Source of the DNA: Planctomycetaceae bacterium
Lineage (GTDB): Bacteria; Planctomycetota; Planctomycetia; Planctomycetales; Planctomycetaceae
Assembly: GCA_002726205.1 (NCBI GenBank)
Contig: PBSL01000014.1
Location: 58,920-122,919, forward strand
Direction: 5' to 3'
Length of the DNA: 64,000 nucleotides
A program made the position numbers and the translations under genes. Shown here piece by piece: positions 1 to 8,825 of this stretch. How positions within the stretch are numbered: the first letter of the stretch is position 1; each line of letters begins with the position of its first letter. The notes beneath the pieces were generated by a model. The model ran no database searches. It saw only the letters and a program-made list of their open reading frames with translations, and was not told the DNA's origin.

Positions 1-1052
1 TTGCCGACCCGTGCCGGGTAGTGGATTTCGTGAATTTCTCCGTCGGTCGAGATCCGCCGACTCGACGAGGGGGCACGCTGTTTCTTGATCAAGGGAATCG
101 CCTGTTCCAGCAACTCGGCCGCCTTTTTCTCGGCCTGTTCGATCGGCAGTCCCTTGCGGACCCCCGGTCGCTTGTGGCCGATGGCCGAAAGATACGAGTC
201 GTGCAGCACGCTGGTCTTCTGCTGGAGGAGTCGCAGTAGTTTCGGATCGGGTTCGGTGATCGAGGGCATTCCCCAGGCCAACAATACGGTTTCACCAAGG
301 ATGCGATGGCCCAGCGGGTTGGGGTGAACCCCGTCCGGGGAGAGGGTGTAGGTCGGGTTTTTCTTTCGCTGCTCGGCAAGGTGCCTGGTGATTGGCGTGT
401 GCAGGTCGACAACCATTTCGACCCGGTTCTTTTGCTGCATGATCCACTTGGCGAATCGAGAGATCACGTCCCGATCGTAGTGCTCGTAGATCGCGAAGTA
501 CGCGAATTGTTTCGACCCGGCCGGTTTCAGGGCGCCTTTCCTTTTTTTCAACGGAACGGCATCAAACGGTGGTGGTGTCATCAAGACGAGCTTGGCGCCG
601 GTCGCGTGGACTTTCTTGATCAGTCGGTTGACCCCGTCCTTGTAGATCTGGAACCGCTTCTCGGAGAACGGGTGGTAGATGCCATCGTTCATCCCGTAGC
701 AGGCCACAACCAGGTCGGGCTTGATCTTTTTCAACGCCCGTTGCAGTCGTTCGTGGACGTCGGGTCGCGGAAAGGGATGAGCCGGTTCGGATTGCCCCGA
801 ACAGGTCTCGCTGGAAAGGCCCACGTTGTATAGGGCGGGCATGGGCGAGACACCCTGCAGTCGGCACTGGGTCTCGATCCATGCGATGAAACCGCCGGCG
901 TGAGTGATCGAATCGCCCAGGAAGAGGACTCGCCTGGCCTTGAGAGGAAAGGTGATGGGCACATCAGCCCGGATCACCCTGGCGGTAGTCGGCGCGGCCA
1001 GCAGGCAGGTGGCCAGGAGCAGGGTCGGGCGCAACGGCAAGAGGCGATTCAT
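1..1052 (-). CDS. SGNH/GDSL-type hydrolase, C-terminus cut by window edge
   Basis: The reverse frame is open from an ATG at 1052 to base 1, so at least 350 codons are visible and the stop lies outside the window. A hydrophobic signal peptide (about residues 5-24) is followed by LFLGDSITH (block I, nucleophile Ser48 in GDS), CYGMND (block III Asn) and DGVHPNPLGH (block V with the Asp and His of the triad). These are the hallmarks of SGNH hydrolases, which usually act as exported esterases or acetylesterases on carbohydrates. It diverges from the oxidoreductase starting at 1251; the 198 bp between them must hold both promoters. The natural substrate cannot be deduced. Confidence 0.88.
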   Translation of the reverse strand, partial: MNRLLPLRPTLLLATCLLAAPTTARVIRADVPITFPLKARRVLFLGDSITHAGGFIAWIETQCRLQGVSPMPALYNVGLSSETCSGQSEPAHPFPRPDVHERLQRALKKIKPDLVVACYGMNDGIYHPFSEKRFQIYKDGVNRLIKKVHATGAKLVLMTPPPFDAVPLKKRKGALKPAGSKQFAYFAIYEHYDRDVISRFAKWIMQQKNRVEMVVDLHTPITRHLAEQRKKNPTYTLSPDGVHPNPLGHRILGETVLLAWGMPSITEPDPKLLRLLQQKTSVLHDSYLSAIGHKRPGVRKGLPIEQAEKKAAELLEQAIPLIKKQRAPSSSRRISTDGEIHEIHYPARVG

Positions 1053-1250
1053 GGGGCACATTCCAGGTTGTGATTGCCAGGGAAAAGGCGGGTGCGGTGC
1101 CATCCTGTCGAAGAGGGGTGCGAGATGACATTGTAGTTGTGGATGTGGCTGACGCCATCGTAAGGGGTGGGCGAGACATGCGAAGCGACCTCTCGATCGA
1201 GTATGGTAACGGCCACACGAGTGGGTCCGATTGGTTCAAGGGAAAACACC

Positions 1251-2345
1251 ATGGCATCCGTTGATCGACGTACATTTCTGGCCGGTTCTGCTGCGGCGGG
1301 TCTGTCACTGGCAGCCAACTCGTCCCGGTCCGTAACGGCAGCACGCGTGGCCAGGGCAAAGAAGCCCCGGATCAAGATTGGCCAGATTGGCACCGGTCAC
1401 GCTCACGCTCGCGGCGTGTTCTCTCAACTCAAGCAGGTCACCGATGACTTCGAATTGGTGGGAATCGTCGAGAACGACCCAAAGCGTCGCAAGGCGATTG
1501 GTGACGCCTACCAGGGAGTGAAGGTGATCACCGAAGAACAACTGCTCAACACCAAGGGGTTGCAGGCGGTGGTTGTCGAGACCGAAGTGCAGGAACTGTT
1601 GCCAACGGCGGGTCGGTGCATTGACGCGGGAATGCACATCCACCTGGACAAACCGGCCGGCGAGAATCTCAAGGACTTCGCGTCATTGCTCGAGAAGGTT
1701 GGCAAGAAGAAACGCCACCTGCAGATGGGCTACATCTACCGTTATCACACGGCCTTCCAGTGGTGCTACCAGGCGGTTGCCGAGGGATTGCTTGGCGACG
1801 TGTTCGAGCTTCACGCGGTGATGAGCAAGAAGGTCGGTCCCTCGTCCCGCCAATACCTCTCGCGGTTTTCTGGTGGCTCGATGTTCGAGATCGGTTGCCA
1901 CGTGATTGACGCGATGATCCGCGTGTTGGGGCCACCAAAAAAGACGACACCGTTTGCCCGCAAGACGCATCCGGATCGGGATCCGCTGGTCGACAATCAG
2001 TTGGCGATCTTCGACTATCCCAACGCAATCGCCTCGATCCGTAGTGCGTTGGTCGAGTACCAGGGGGGATCCCGAAGGCAATTCACCGTGTGCGGTGAAT
2101 TCGGCACCTTCGATTTGCGGCCGCTTGGTGGACACACGTTTCGTTTGGCACTGGAACGGCCGCACAAGAAGTACAAGACCGGGTACCAGGACATCACGGT
2201 CGCGAAAGGATCGGGGATCTTCATGAGTGCCTTCCGTGACATGGCCGCCGTGATCCGAGGCGAGAAGGACAACGATTACGGACTCGACCACGAATTGGCC
2301 GTGCACGCCACGCTTCTGCGGGCCAGTGGCTACGACATTGACTAG
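1251..2345 (+). CDS. Tat-exported Gfo/Idh/MocA-family oxidoreductase
   Basis: 364 aa. The ATG at 1251 is preferred over an upstream in-frame start because it directly begins a twin-arginine signal (DRRTFLAG, residues 5-12, then a hydrophobic stretch). The Rossmann core starts with KIGQIGTGHAHARG, and the EKP-like catalytic segment reads HLDKPAGEN (Lys134), followed by the C-terminal dehydrogenase domain with a conserved His in FEIGCHVIDA. Proteins of this type use tightly bound NAD(P) to oxidise or epimerise sugars, and periplasmic ones abound in planctomycetes. The substrate is unknown. It ends 51 bp before the tail of the convergent DUF1501 gene. Confidence 0.92.
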   Translation: MASVDRRTFLAGSAAAGLSLAANSSRSVTAARVARAKKPRIKIGQIGTGHAHARGVFSQLKQVTDDFELVGIVENDPKRRKAIGDAYQGVKVITEEQLLNTKGLQAVVVETEVQELLPTAGRCIDAGMHIHLDKPAGENLKDFASLLEKVGKKKRHLQMGYIYRYHTAFQWCYQAVAEGLLGDVFELHAVMSKKVGPSSRQYLSRFSGGSMFEIGCHVIDAMIRVLGPPKKTTPFARKTHPDRDPLVDNQLAIFDYPNAIASIRSALVEYQGGSRRQFTVCGEFGTFDLRPLGGHTFRLALERPHKKYKTGYQDITVAKGSGIFMSAFRDMAAVIRGEKDNDYGLDHELAVHATLLRASGYDID

Positions 2346-2360
2346 TCGTCGAGGTTCTGG

Positions 2361-2395
2361 ACCAGCCGCAGACCAGGCTGCAGACCAGGCTGCAG
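2361..2395. repeat. Short tandem 12-bp repeat between convergent genes
   Basis: About three head-to-tail copies of ACCAGGCTGCAG; the last two (2372-2383 and 2384-2395) are identical and the first (2361-2371) is degenerate. They lie between the stop of the oxidoreductase at 2345 and the stop of the convergent DUF1501 gene at 2397. No protein-coding role is apparent. Confidence 0.7.
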
Positions 2396-2396
2396 A

Positions 2397-3836
2397 CTAG
2401 GAGAACAGGTCGGTCAGCGGGTCGGCGTTGTGGACCAACGCGGCCGGTCGACCCTGGCGATCGGCGATGCGGGTCTGTGGGTGGATTCCCATCGCATGAA
2501 AGATCGTCGCGGCCATCTGTTCCGGGCTGACCGGCTTGTCGATCGGATAGCCGGCCTGCTTGTCGGAGGTGCCGTAGGTGATGCCACCCCGGATGCCACC
2601 ACCGGCCAGGATGGCCGGGAAGCAGTAAGTCCAGTGGCTGCGTCCCCAGTTCCCGTACTTCTTGGGGGTTCTGCCCATCTCGCCACAGACGACAACCAGT
2701 GTTTCATCGAGCAGGCCGCGGTCCTGCATGTCGGTGAGCAGCGCGGAATAGGCTTGGTCGAATCCCGGGACGAGGTGGTTCTTCAGATCGGCACTGGAAC
2801 TGTGCGAGTCCCAACTGAGGCCATCGGGGGTATCCCAGGCCACTGTCACAAACCGCGAACCGGCTTCGAGCAAACGTCGCCCCATCAGGACTGACTGGCC
2901 GAAAAGATGGCGGCCGTAACGGTCTCGCAATGACGCCGATTCGCGACGAATGTCCAGGGCGGCCTGCATTCGCGGGGACGTGGCCAAGTCGATCGCCCGC
3001 TGGCGAACCCTGGCGTACTGGCCAACGACACCGGTGTTGTCGAGCGCTCGTCGCTGTGATTCGAATTGTTCGAGCAGCGAACGGCGACGATCGAGTCGGT
3101 CGATGCGGATCTCGTCGTGCGAGAGAATACCGCGGATGCGGAAGTCGAGTTCCGCGTCGGTGCATTCGCGGAAGTAGGGGTTGTCCTTCTTGTCGCGTTT
3201 GCGGATGTCGGTGGCCAACGCGTTGTAGGCACTGCCAAGCCAACCCGCGTATTGACCGGGGCGGTCGATTCCTTGCAGGGCACCCAGGCGATTGGGGACG
3301 TAGGTGTAATCGGGCATCGTTGTCTGCCGTTGCGGATCACGATGCAACGAGAGGTAGTTGACGACAGACCCCATCGACGGCCATTCGTCCGGGCCGACGG
3401 GTGCCTCGCCCGGTCGCGGACCAAATCGGCTTGGATGTGGATGTCCGGTCTGGATGTAATGCACCGAGCCGTGGTCGTTGTAGGGGTGGTTCATCGTGCG
3501 AATGACGGCGAACTTGTCCGACACCGCGGCCGTTCGCGAGAGGTGTTCGCAGATGTGAAGGCCAGGCGTGCGTGAGGCGATCGGTCGGAAAGGGCCGCGG
3601 ATGTCCGTCGGCGCCTCGGGTTTCATGTCGAAGGTTTCCAATTGGCTGGGGCCACCAAAGAGCAACAGAAAAATCACCTGCTTGGCCGAACCATTCCGGA
3701 ATGGGGCGACGGTTTCTTCAGCAGCCAGTACGCGGGGCAGGCTCACGCCGAAGAGCCCCATTCCACCGGCCTGAATCAACTCGCGGCGACTCCATCCCTG
3801 GCAGGCGAGGTTCTGGCAACCCTGGATTGTCAGCAT
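2397..3836 (-). CDS. DUF1501 family exported protein (unpaired)
   Basis: 479 aa. The N-terminus carries a twin-arginine-type signal (SRRELIQAGGMGLFGV). The DUF1501 body follows: LLLFGGPSQLETFDMKP, the HGSVHYIQTGHPHP region, the RDRYGRHLFGQSVLMGRRLLEAG block and the CGEMGRTPKKYGNWGRSHW block near the C-terminus. The fold is related to alkaline phosphatase/sulfatase, but no activity has been assigned to the family. Most planctomycete DUF1501 genes follow a cytochrome/DUF1549/DUF1553 gene. This one stands alone and diverges from such a gene at 4143, across 306 bp. Its closest relative in the window appears to be the gene at 37100. Confidence 0.93.
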   Translation of the reverse strand: MLTIQGCQNLACQGWSRRELIQAGGMGLFGVSLPRVLAAEETVAPFRNGSAKQVIFLLLFGGPSQLETFDMKPEAPTDIRGPFRPIASRTPGLHICEHLSRTAAVSDKFAVIRTMNHPYNDHGSVHYIQTGHPHPSRFGPRPGEAPVGPDEWPSMGSVVNYLSLHRDPQRQTTMPDYTYVPNRLGALQGIDRPGQYAGWLGSAYNALATDIRKRDKKDNPYFRECTDAELDFRIRGILSHDEIRIDRLDRRRSLLEQFESQRRALDNTGVVGQYARVRQRAIDLATSPRMQAALDIRRESASLRDRYGRHLFGQSVLMGRRLLEAGSRFVTVAWDTPDGLSWDSHSSSADLKNHLVPGFDQAYSALLTDMQDRGLLDETLVVVCGEMGRTPKKYGNWGRSHWTYCFPAILAGGGIRGGITYGTSDKQAGYPIDKPVSPEQMAATIFHAMGIHPQTRIADRQGRPAALVHNADPLTDLFS

Positions 3837-4142
3837 CTGGTCTTCCCCAAACCAAAAGGACGTTCGTTTTCACGGAACGCATTTCGACCGATCTTCCACA
3901 GTCTATGTCGGCAGGGATGGCATCTCAACTTCTCTTTCGTGGCTTTGCCCATGCTCTGCTGTGGAATTCCCAGCCGTTGCCCGCGGCGTGAAGCCGGATC
4001 CGCGTTCAAGGAGACCGGCAAGACGGTTACAATGGTCGGGCCGACCGGCGTGTCGCCAGGTGACCTCTCAAAGAGAGCCAGGGGCACGACGATGACCCGG
4101 TGGCAAGGTGTATCCGACCCGGTTTGACTCGACAGGAACCAT
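3837..4142. other. Intergenic region between divergent genes
   Basis: 306 bp separate the starts of the DUF1501 gene (-) and the cytochrome/DUF1549/DUF1553 gene (+). It must contain at least one promoter. I found no convincing -35/-10 pair, operator palindrome, small gene or RNA structure in it. Confidence 0.5.
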
Positions 4143-7100
4143 ATGCACGGTCGCAATCGAATCGCCGTCCTGGTCACTGCGTGTTGCAGTGGCATTTTGA
4201 CGTTCTCCTCGTTGGCCTTTGCGGCTGACCAGAAACCGCTGACCCTGGAACGTGATATCCGGTCGATCTTTCGGTTCCATTGCTTCGACTGCCATGGAGC
4301 CGGCAAGGAGAAAAAAGGCAAACTGGATCTTCGCCTGAGGCGGTTGATGATCGCCGGGGGTGAGAATGGTCCGGCGATTGTTCCCGGTTCATCGGCAAAG
4401 AGTTTTCTTTTGAAGCGGCTTCGTGAAGGCACGATGCCCCCCGGCGAAACGCATGTTGGTGCCGAGGAAATCGAGAAGATTGCCCGCTGGATCGACCAGG
4501 GCGCCAAGACCGCGCGTCCGGAACCCAAGACGATTGGGGAGGGGGTCGGGATCACGACCGAGGAGCGGGCCTGGTGGTCATTTCAGCCGATCTCGCGGCC
4601 GACGGTTCCCGGAACCGTGCCCAGTGGAAGGGTTCGGAACGAGATTGATGCGTTCGTGCTGGCGCGGTTGAAGGAAAAGAAACTCGCGTTTGCCGCCGAT
4701 GCCGACCGGTTGACACTGGTGCGGCGGGCCTACCTGGACCTGATCGGTCTGCCCCCGACGCACGAGCAGGCCAGGACATTCGTGGAAGACAAGCGGGATG
4801 ATGCTTATGAGCACCTGGTCGACGGATTGATGGACTCGCCTCACTATGGCGAGCGGTGGGGCCGGCACTGGCTGGACGTGGCCGGGTACGCCGATTCGGA
4901 AGGCTACACGAATGACGACCGCGTTCGCCCCTACGCTTACAAGTACCGCGATTACGTGATCCAGGCATTCAACAACGACATGCCCTTCGATCGGTTCATC
5001 CAGGAGCAACTGGCCGGCGATGAGATGATCGTCGGCCCGCTGGAAAATCTCGATAGCCAGCAGGTCCAGAAACTTGCCGCGACCGGGTTCTTGCGAATGG
5101 CGGCTGACGGGACGGCCGGCAGTCCTGCCGACGCCGCGGTGGCGAAGAACCAGGTCATTGCCGACACGATCAAGATTGTCGGGTCCGCGCTGCTGGGACT
5201 CTCGGTTGGTTGTGCGCAGTGCCACGACCACCGTTATGACCCGGTTTCCCAGGTCGACTACTACCGACTGCGGGCGGTCTTTGAGCCGGGTTACAACTGG
5301 AAGAAATGGCGATCACCGTCTCAGCGAAGGGTGTCACTTTACACCGACACCGAACGCGCCCGGCGTGCGGAGGTCCAGAAGGAGATCGCGGTCGTCAACA
5401 AGGAGAAAAACGCCAAGCAGCAAAAGTACATTCAGGAGGCGCTCGAGAAGGAGTACGCCCGCTATCCCGAGCCGCTGCGTGGCCAGTTGCGGGCGGCCAA
5501 GACGACGGCAGCCGGCAAGCGAACTGATGCGCAAAAAGCGTTGATCAAGAAGTACCCCAACCTCAACGTCAACGGCGGCAACCTCTACCAGTACAACTCG
5601 AAGCGGGCCGATGAGATCAAGGCCTACGCGCCCCGGATCGCCAAGATCAGCAAGAAGATTCCCGTCGAGGATTTCGTGCGGGCGATGACCGAGATCAAGG
5701 GAGAGCGACCCAAGACCGTTCTGTTTTACCGTGGCGATCATCGACAACCCCAGCATGAGGTCGCTCCGGGTGGCCTGATGGTCACCGCACCCGAGGGAGG
5801 ACAACTGGCCATTGCCGGGGACGATCCGCAACTGGAGAGCAGTGGACGCCGGATCGCCTTTGCTCGCTGGTTGACCAACGGTCGTCATCCGTTGGTCGCC
5901 CGCGTGCTGGTCAACCGGGTCTGGCTGCATCATTTCGGTCGTGGGATCGTCGGCACTCCCGATGAATTTGGAAGGCTCGGCATCGCGCCAACGCATCCAA
6001 AACTGCTGGACTGGCTTGCCTCACGGTTTGTTCAGAACGGTTGGAGCGTCAAGCAGTTGCACCGGTTGATCATGCAATCAACCACGTATCGCCAGGCCTC
6101 GTTGCGGCATGCCGCCGGTGATGCCCAGGACGGGGCCAACGCGTTGTACTGGCACAAGTCGGTGCGACGGTTGGATGCCGAGATTGTCCGTGACCGCATC
6201 CTCGCCGTCAGCGGGACGCTTGATCGCAAGATGTTCGGCGATCCCGTCGGTGTCAAGACCGACGACTCCGGACAGATTTCTGTCAGCGGGCCGGATCGTC
6301 GCAGCGTCTACATTCAGAATCGCCGGACGCAACCGGTTGCCTTGCTCCAGGTCTTCGATCAACCGGTGATGACGGTCAATTGCAGCAAACGGGAACAGTC
6401 GACCGTGGCGCTGCAGTCGCTGCTGATGATGAACAGCGAGTCGGTCCTGCGTTATTCCCGGGCGATGGCCGAACGCGTCAACAAGGAGACCAGTGGCAAG
6501 GTTTCGCCGAAGCTTGTCGAAGGACTCGCGGTGGCTTTTGACCTGAAGAGCTACATCCAGAGTTTAGACCCGTGGCGTTTCGGCTACGGGTTTGTCGACA
6601 AGTCGGTCGACGGAAAGGTCGCCCCCGTCCAGTTCACCCCGTTTTCGGTTTTCACGAAGGGGCGCTGGGCCAGTGACAAGGAACAGGGGAAGGGGCCGGC
6701 CGGATACTCGTTTCTGACGGCTACCGGAGGTCATCCCGAGGGCAAGACGACTCGTGCGATTCGTCGTTTTGTCGTTCCGGCCACGGGCAAGCTCTCGGTG
6801 AAGGGATCGCTCAGCCATCCTTCCAAGAACGGTGACGGGGTGGGCCTGACCATCTACAGCAGTCGTCACGGCAACAAGGGGCATTGGACGGCCAGGGCTG
6901 GCAGTACCGATTACGCCGTGGAATTCGACGTCCGCAAGGGAGATGTCGTCGACACGATTGTCGACGAGCAGTCGAAAAATACATCGGATTCTTTCGCAAA
7001 CTCTTTCACGTTGTCCCTGGCCAATCCGGCCAGCGGTACCGTGAAAACCTGGAAATCCAACGATGGGTTTCACGGTCCGCGCAAGCCCGGTGTGTACAGT

Positions 7101-7313
7101 GTGAAAGCACCAATTGCCCAACAACTGGTTTATGCCTGGCAACTTGCCTACGTGCGGCAACCAAGTCGCGAGGAAGCACAGTTGGCCGTGGAGTACTTCA
7201 AGGGGCAACTGGCATTGTTGGCCGAGCAGGGGAACGAGAATCCACTGCGGCAGGCGATGACCAACTTTTGCCAGGCGCTGATCAGTTCTAACGAATTCTT
7301 GTATTCAGACTGA
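4143..7313 (+). CDS. Cytochrome-c-like (PSCyt1) DUF1549/DUF1553 protein with inserted beta domain
   Basis: 1056 aa. A signal peptide (about 1-28) leads to a cytochrome-c-like domain with CFDCHG (Cys47, Cys50, His51). Next come DUF1549 ([28 protein letters not shown]) with a second motif CAQCHDHRYDP, a Lys/Glu-rich linker and DUF1553 (LVARVLVNRVWLHHFGRGIV, STTYRQAS, VALQSLLMMNSE). DUF1553 is interrupted at about residues 799-985 by a beta-rich stretch, after which the usual end (AYVRQPSREEAQLA, SNEFLYSD) resumes. The protein is probably periplasmic and heme-binding, of unknown activity. It is followed after 13 bp by its DUF1501 partner, in one operon with the sulfatase. Confidence 0.95.
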   Translation: MHGRNRIAVLVTACCSGILTFSSLAFAADQKPLTLERDIRSIFRFHCFDCHGAGKEKKGKLDLRLRRLMIAGGENGPAIVPGSSAKSFLLKRLREGTMPPGETHVGAEEIEKIARWIDQGAKTARPEPKTIGEGVGITTEERAWWSFQPISRPTVPGTVPSGRVRNEIDAFVLARLKEKKLAFAADADRLTLVRRAYLDLIGLPPTHEQARTFVEDKRDDAYEHLVDGLMDSPHYGERWGRHWLDVAGYADSEGYTNDDRVRPYAYKYRDYVIQAFNNDMPFDRFIQEQLAGDEMIVGPLENLDSQQVQKLAATGFLRMAADGTAGSPADAAVAKNQVIADTIKIVGSALLGLSVGCAQCHDHRYDPVSQVDYYRLRAVFEPGYNWKKWRSPSQRRVSLYTDTERARRAEVQKEIAVVNKEKNAKQQKYIQEALEKEYARYPEPLRGQLRAAKTTAAGKRTDAQKALIKKYPNLNVNGGNLYQYNSKRADEIKAYAPRIAKISKKIPVEDFVRAMTEIKGERPKTVLFYRGDHRQPQHEVAPGGLMVTAPEGGQLAIAGDDPQLESSGRRIAFARWLTNGRHPLVARVLVNRVWLHHFGRGIVGTPDEFGRLGIAPTHPKLLDWLASRFVQNGWSVKQLHRLIMQSTTYRQASLRHAAGDAQDGANALYWHKSVRRLDAEIVRDRILAVSGTLDRKMFGDPVGVKTDDSGQISVSGPDRRSVYIQNRRTQPVALLQVFDQPVMTVNCSKREQSTVALQSLLMMNSESVLRYSRAMAERVNKETSGKVSPKLVEGLAVAFDLKSYIQSLDPWRFGYGFVDKSVDGKVAPVQFTPFSVFTKGRWASDKEQGKGPAGYSFLTATGGHPEGKTTRAIRRFVVPATGKLSVKGSLSHPSKNGDGVGLTIYSSRHGNKGHWTARAGSTDYAVEFDVRKGDVVDTIVDEQSKNTSDSFANSFTLSLANPASGTVKTWKSNDGFHGPRKPGVYSVKAPIAQQLVYAWQLAYVRQPSREEAQLAVEYFKGQLALLAEQGNENPLRQAMTNFCQALISSNEFLYSD

Positions 7314-7326
7314 GGATGCGAGAGAT

Positions 7327-8793
7327 ATGACCGAGTCCACAACTGACAACCAGCCCGAACCATCAATCCAGACCCGCCGCGAGTTTCTGTCGCAGCACGC
7401 TCTGGGATTGGGCAGCGTGGCCCTGGCGACGCTGTTGAAGCAGGACAACCTGCTGGCCACGCCGGTCGATATCCCCCGGGGCCAGCAACGGTATGACCTG
7501 TTGCCGAAACAGCCGCACATCGCCCCGAAGGCGAAGTCGATGATCTCGCTGTTCATGCACGGCGGTCCGGCCCACATGGACTTGACCGATCCGAAGCCGG
7601 AACTCGAGAGGCTCAACGGAAAGACCTACCAGGGAGATATCTCCTACAGCTTCATCAAGCGGGCCAGCAAGCGGTTGTTGGGGTCCCGCTGGCGTTTTCG
7701 GCCCCACGGGGAGTGCGGAACACAACTCTCGGAATTGCTGCCCAATATTTCGGAAGTCGTCGATGACATCTGCCTGATCCGGTCGATGCACACCGGCTAC
7801 AACGGCCACGAGGTCTCGATCCGCTACATGCATTCGGGTATTCCGGCCGTCACGGGTCGTCCGACACTGGGATCGTGGCTGTTGTACGGCCTGGGTTCGG
7901 ACACGGAAAACCTGCCGGCCTACATGGTGATGACGGATCCGGGCGGGCATCCGGTGGATGGAATCCACAACTGGTCCAACGGCTGGATGCCGACCCTTTT
8001 CCAGGGAACCGTTCTCCGTCCCAAGGAACCCAGGATCCTCAACCTCGATGCGCCTCCCGTCCTTCGCGGCAAGGTCCAGGAACACAACCTCAAGTTCCTG
8101 GCCAAGCTCAACAAGCGGCACGCCGCCAAGCACCCGGGTGAAAATGACCTGGACGCGCGTATCGCCACTTACGAACTGGCGGCCCGGATGCAGACGTCCG
8201 CCAAGGAAGCACTGGATATTTCCCAGGAAACCAGGGCGACACACCAGATGTACGGCCTGGACGATCCCAAGACCCGCGAATATGGCACGCGGTGCCTGAT
8301 CGCCAGGCGGTTGGTCGAACGGGGAGTGCGGTTCGTGCAGTTGTTCCTCAATGGCCAGCCCTGGGACAACCACAACAACATCAAGGCGTCGCTGCCGGCA
8401 GCGTGCGGGCGGACCGACAAGCCGGCGGCGGCATTGGTCAAGGATCTCAAACGCAGCGGGCTGCTCGAGACGACCATCGTCCACTGGGGCGGAGAGATCG
8501 GCAGGTTGCCGGTGACCGAAGGGGATCCGGCCAGTGGTGGCCGCGACCATAACGGCCAGGGATTCAGTACCTGGCTGGCCGGGGGGGGAATCAAGGGAGG
8601 CATGACCTACGGCGAAACCGACGAGGTCGGCCACCGGGCCGCCGTCAACAAGGTGACGCCCAATGATTACCAGGCCACGCTGCTGCACCTTTTCGGGATC
8701 GACTACCAGAAGCTGTTCTTCTTTCACAACGGCCAGCAACAGCAGCTGACCAATGGTCGTAAGGCCCGGGTTGTTCACGACATTCTGGCCTGA
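7327..8793 (+). CDS. DUF1501 family exported protein, partner of the upstream cytochrome gene
   Basis: 488 aa. The Tat signal is TRREFLSQHALGLGS (residues 17-31). DUF1501 landmarks are SLFMHGGPAHMDLTDPKP, the ARRLVERGVRFVQLFLNG block, a WDNHNN segment and HWGGEIGRLPVTEGD followed by GRDHNGQGFSTWLAGGGIKG. It lies 13 bp after the cytochrome/DUF1549/DUF1553 gene and 32 bp before a sulfatase, so the three are probably cotranscribed. The partnership is conserved widely in planctomycetes, but its chemistry is not established. The shared fold with sulfatases suggests metal-dependent hydrolysis or a structural role. Confidence 0.95.
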   Translation: MTESTTDNQPEPSIQTRREFLSQHALGLGSVALATLLKQDNLLATPVDIPRGQQRYDLLPKQPHIAPKAKSMISLFMHGGPAHMDLTDPKPELERLNGKTYQGDISYSFIKRASKRLLGSRWRFRPHGECGTQLSELLPNISEVVDDICLIRSMHTGYNGHEVSIRYMHSGIPAVTGRPTLGSWLLYGLGSDTENLPAYMVMTDPGGHPVDGIHNWSNGWMPTLFQGTVLRPKEPRILNLDAPPVLRGKVQEHNLKFLAKLNKRHAAKHPGENDLDARIATYELAARMQTSAKEALDISQETRATHQMYGLDDPKTREYGTRCLIARRLVERGVRFVQLFLNGQPWDNHNNIKASLPAACGRTDKPAAALVKDLKRSGLLETTIVHWGGEIGRLPVTEGDPASGGRDHNGQGFSTWLAGGGIKGGMTYGETDEVGHRAAVNKVTPNDYQATLLHLFGIDYQKLFFFHNGQQQQLTNGRKARVVHDILA

Positions 8794-8825
8794 CCAGGGG
8801 CCGTACCAGGACAAGGCAGGCAGCA

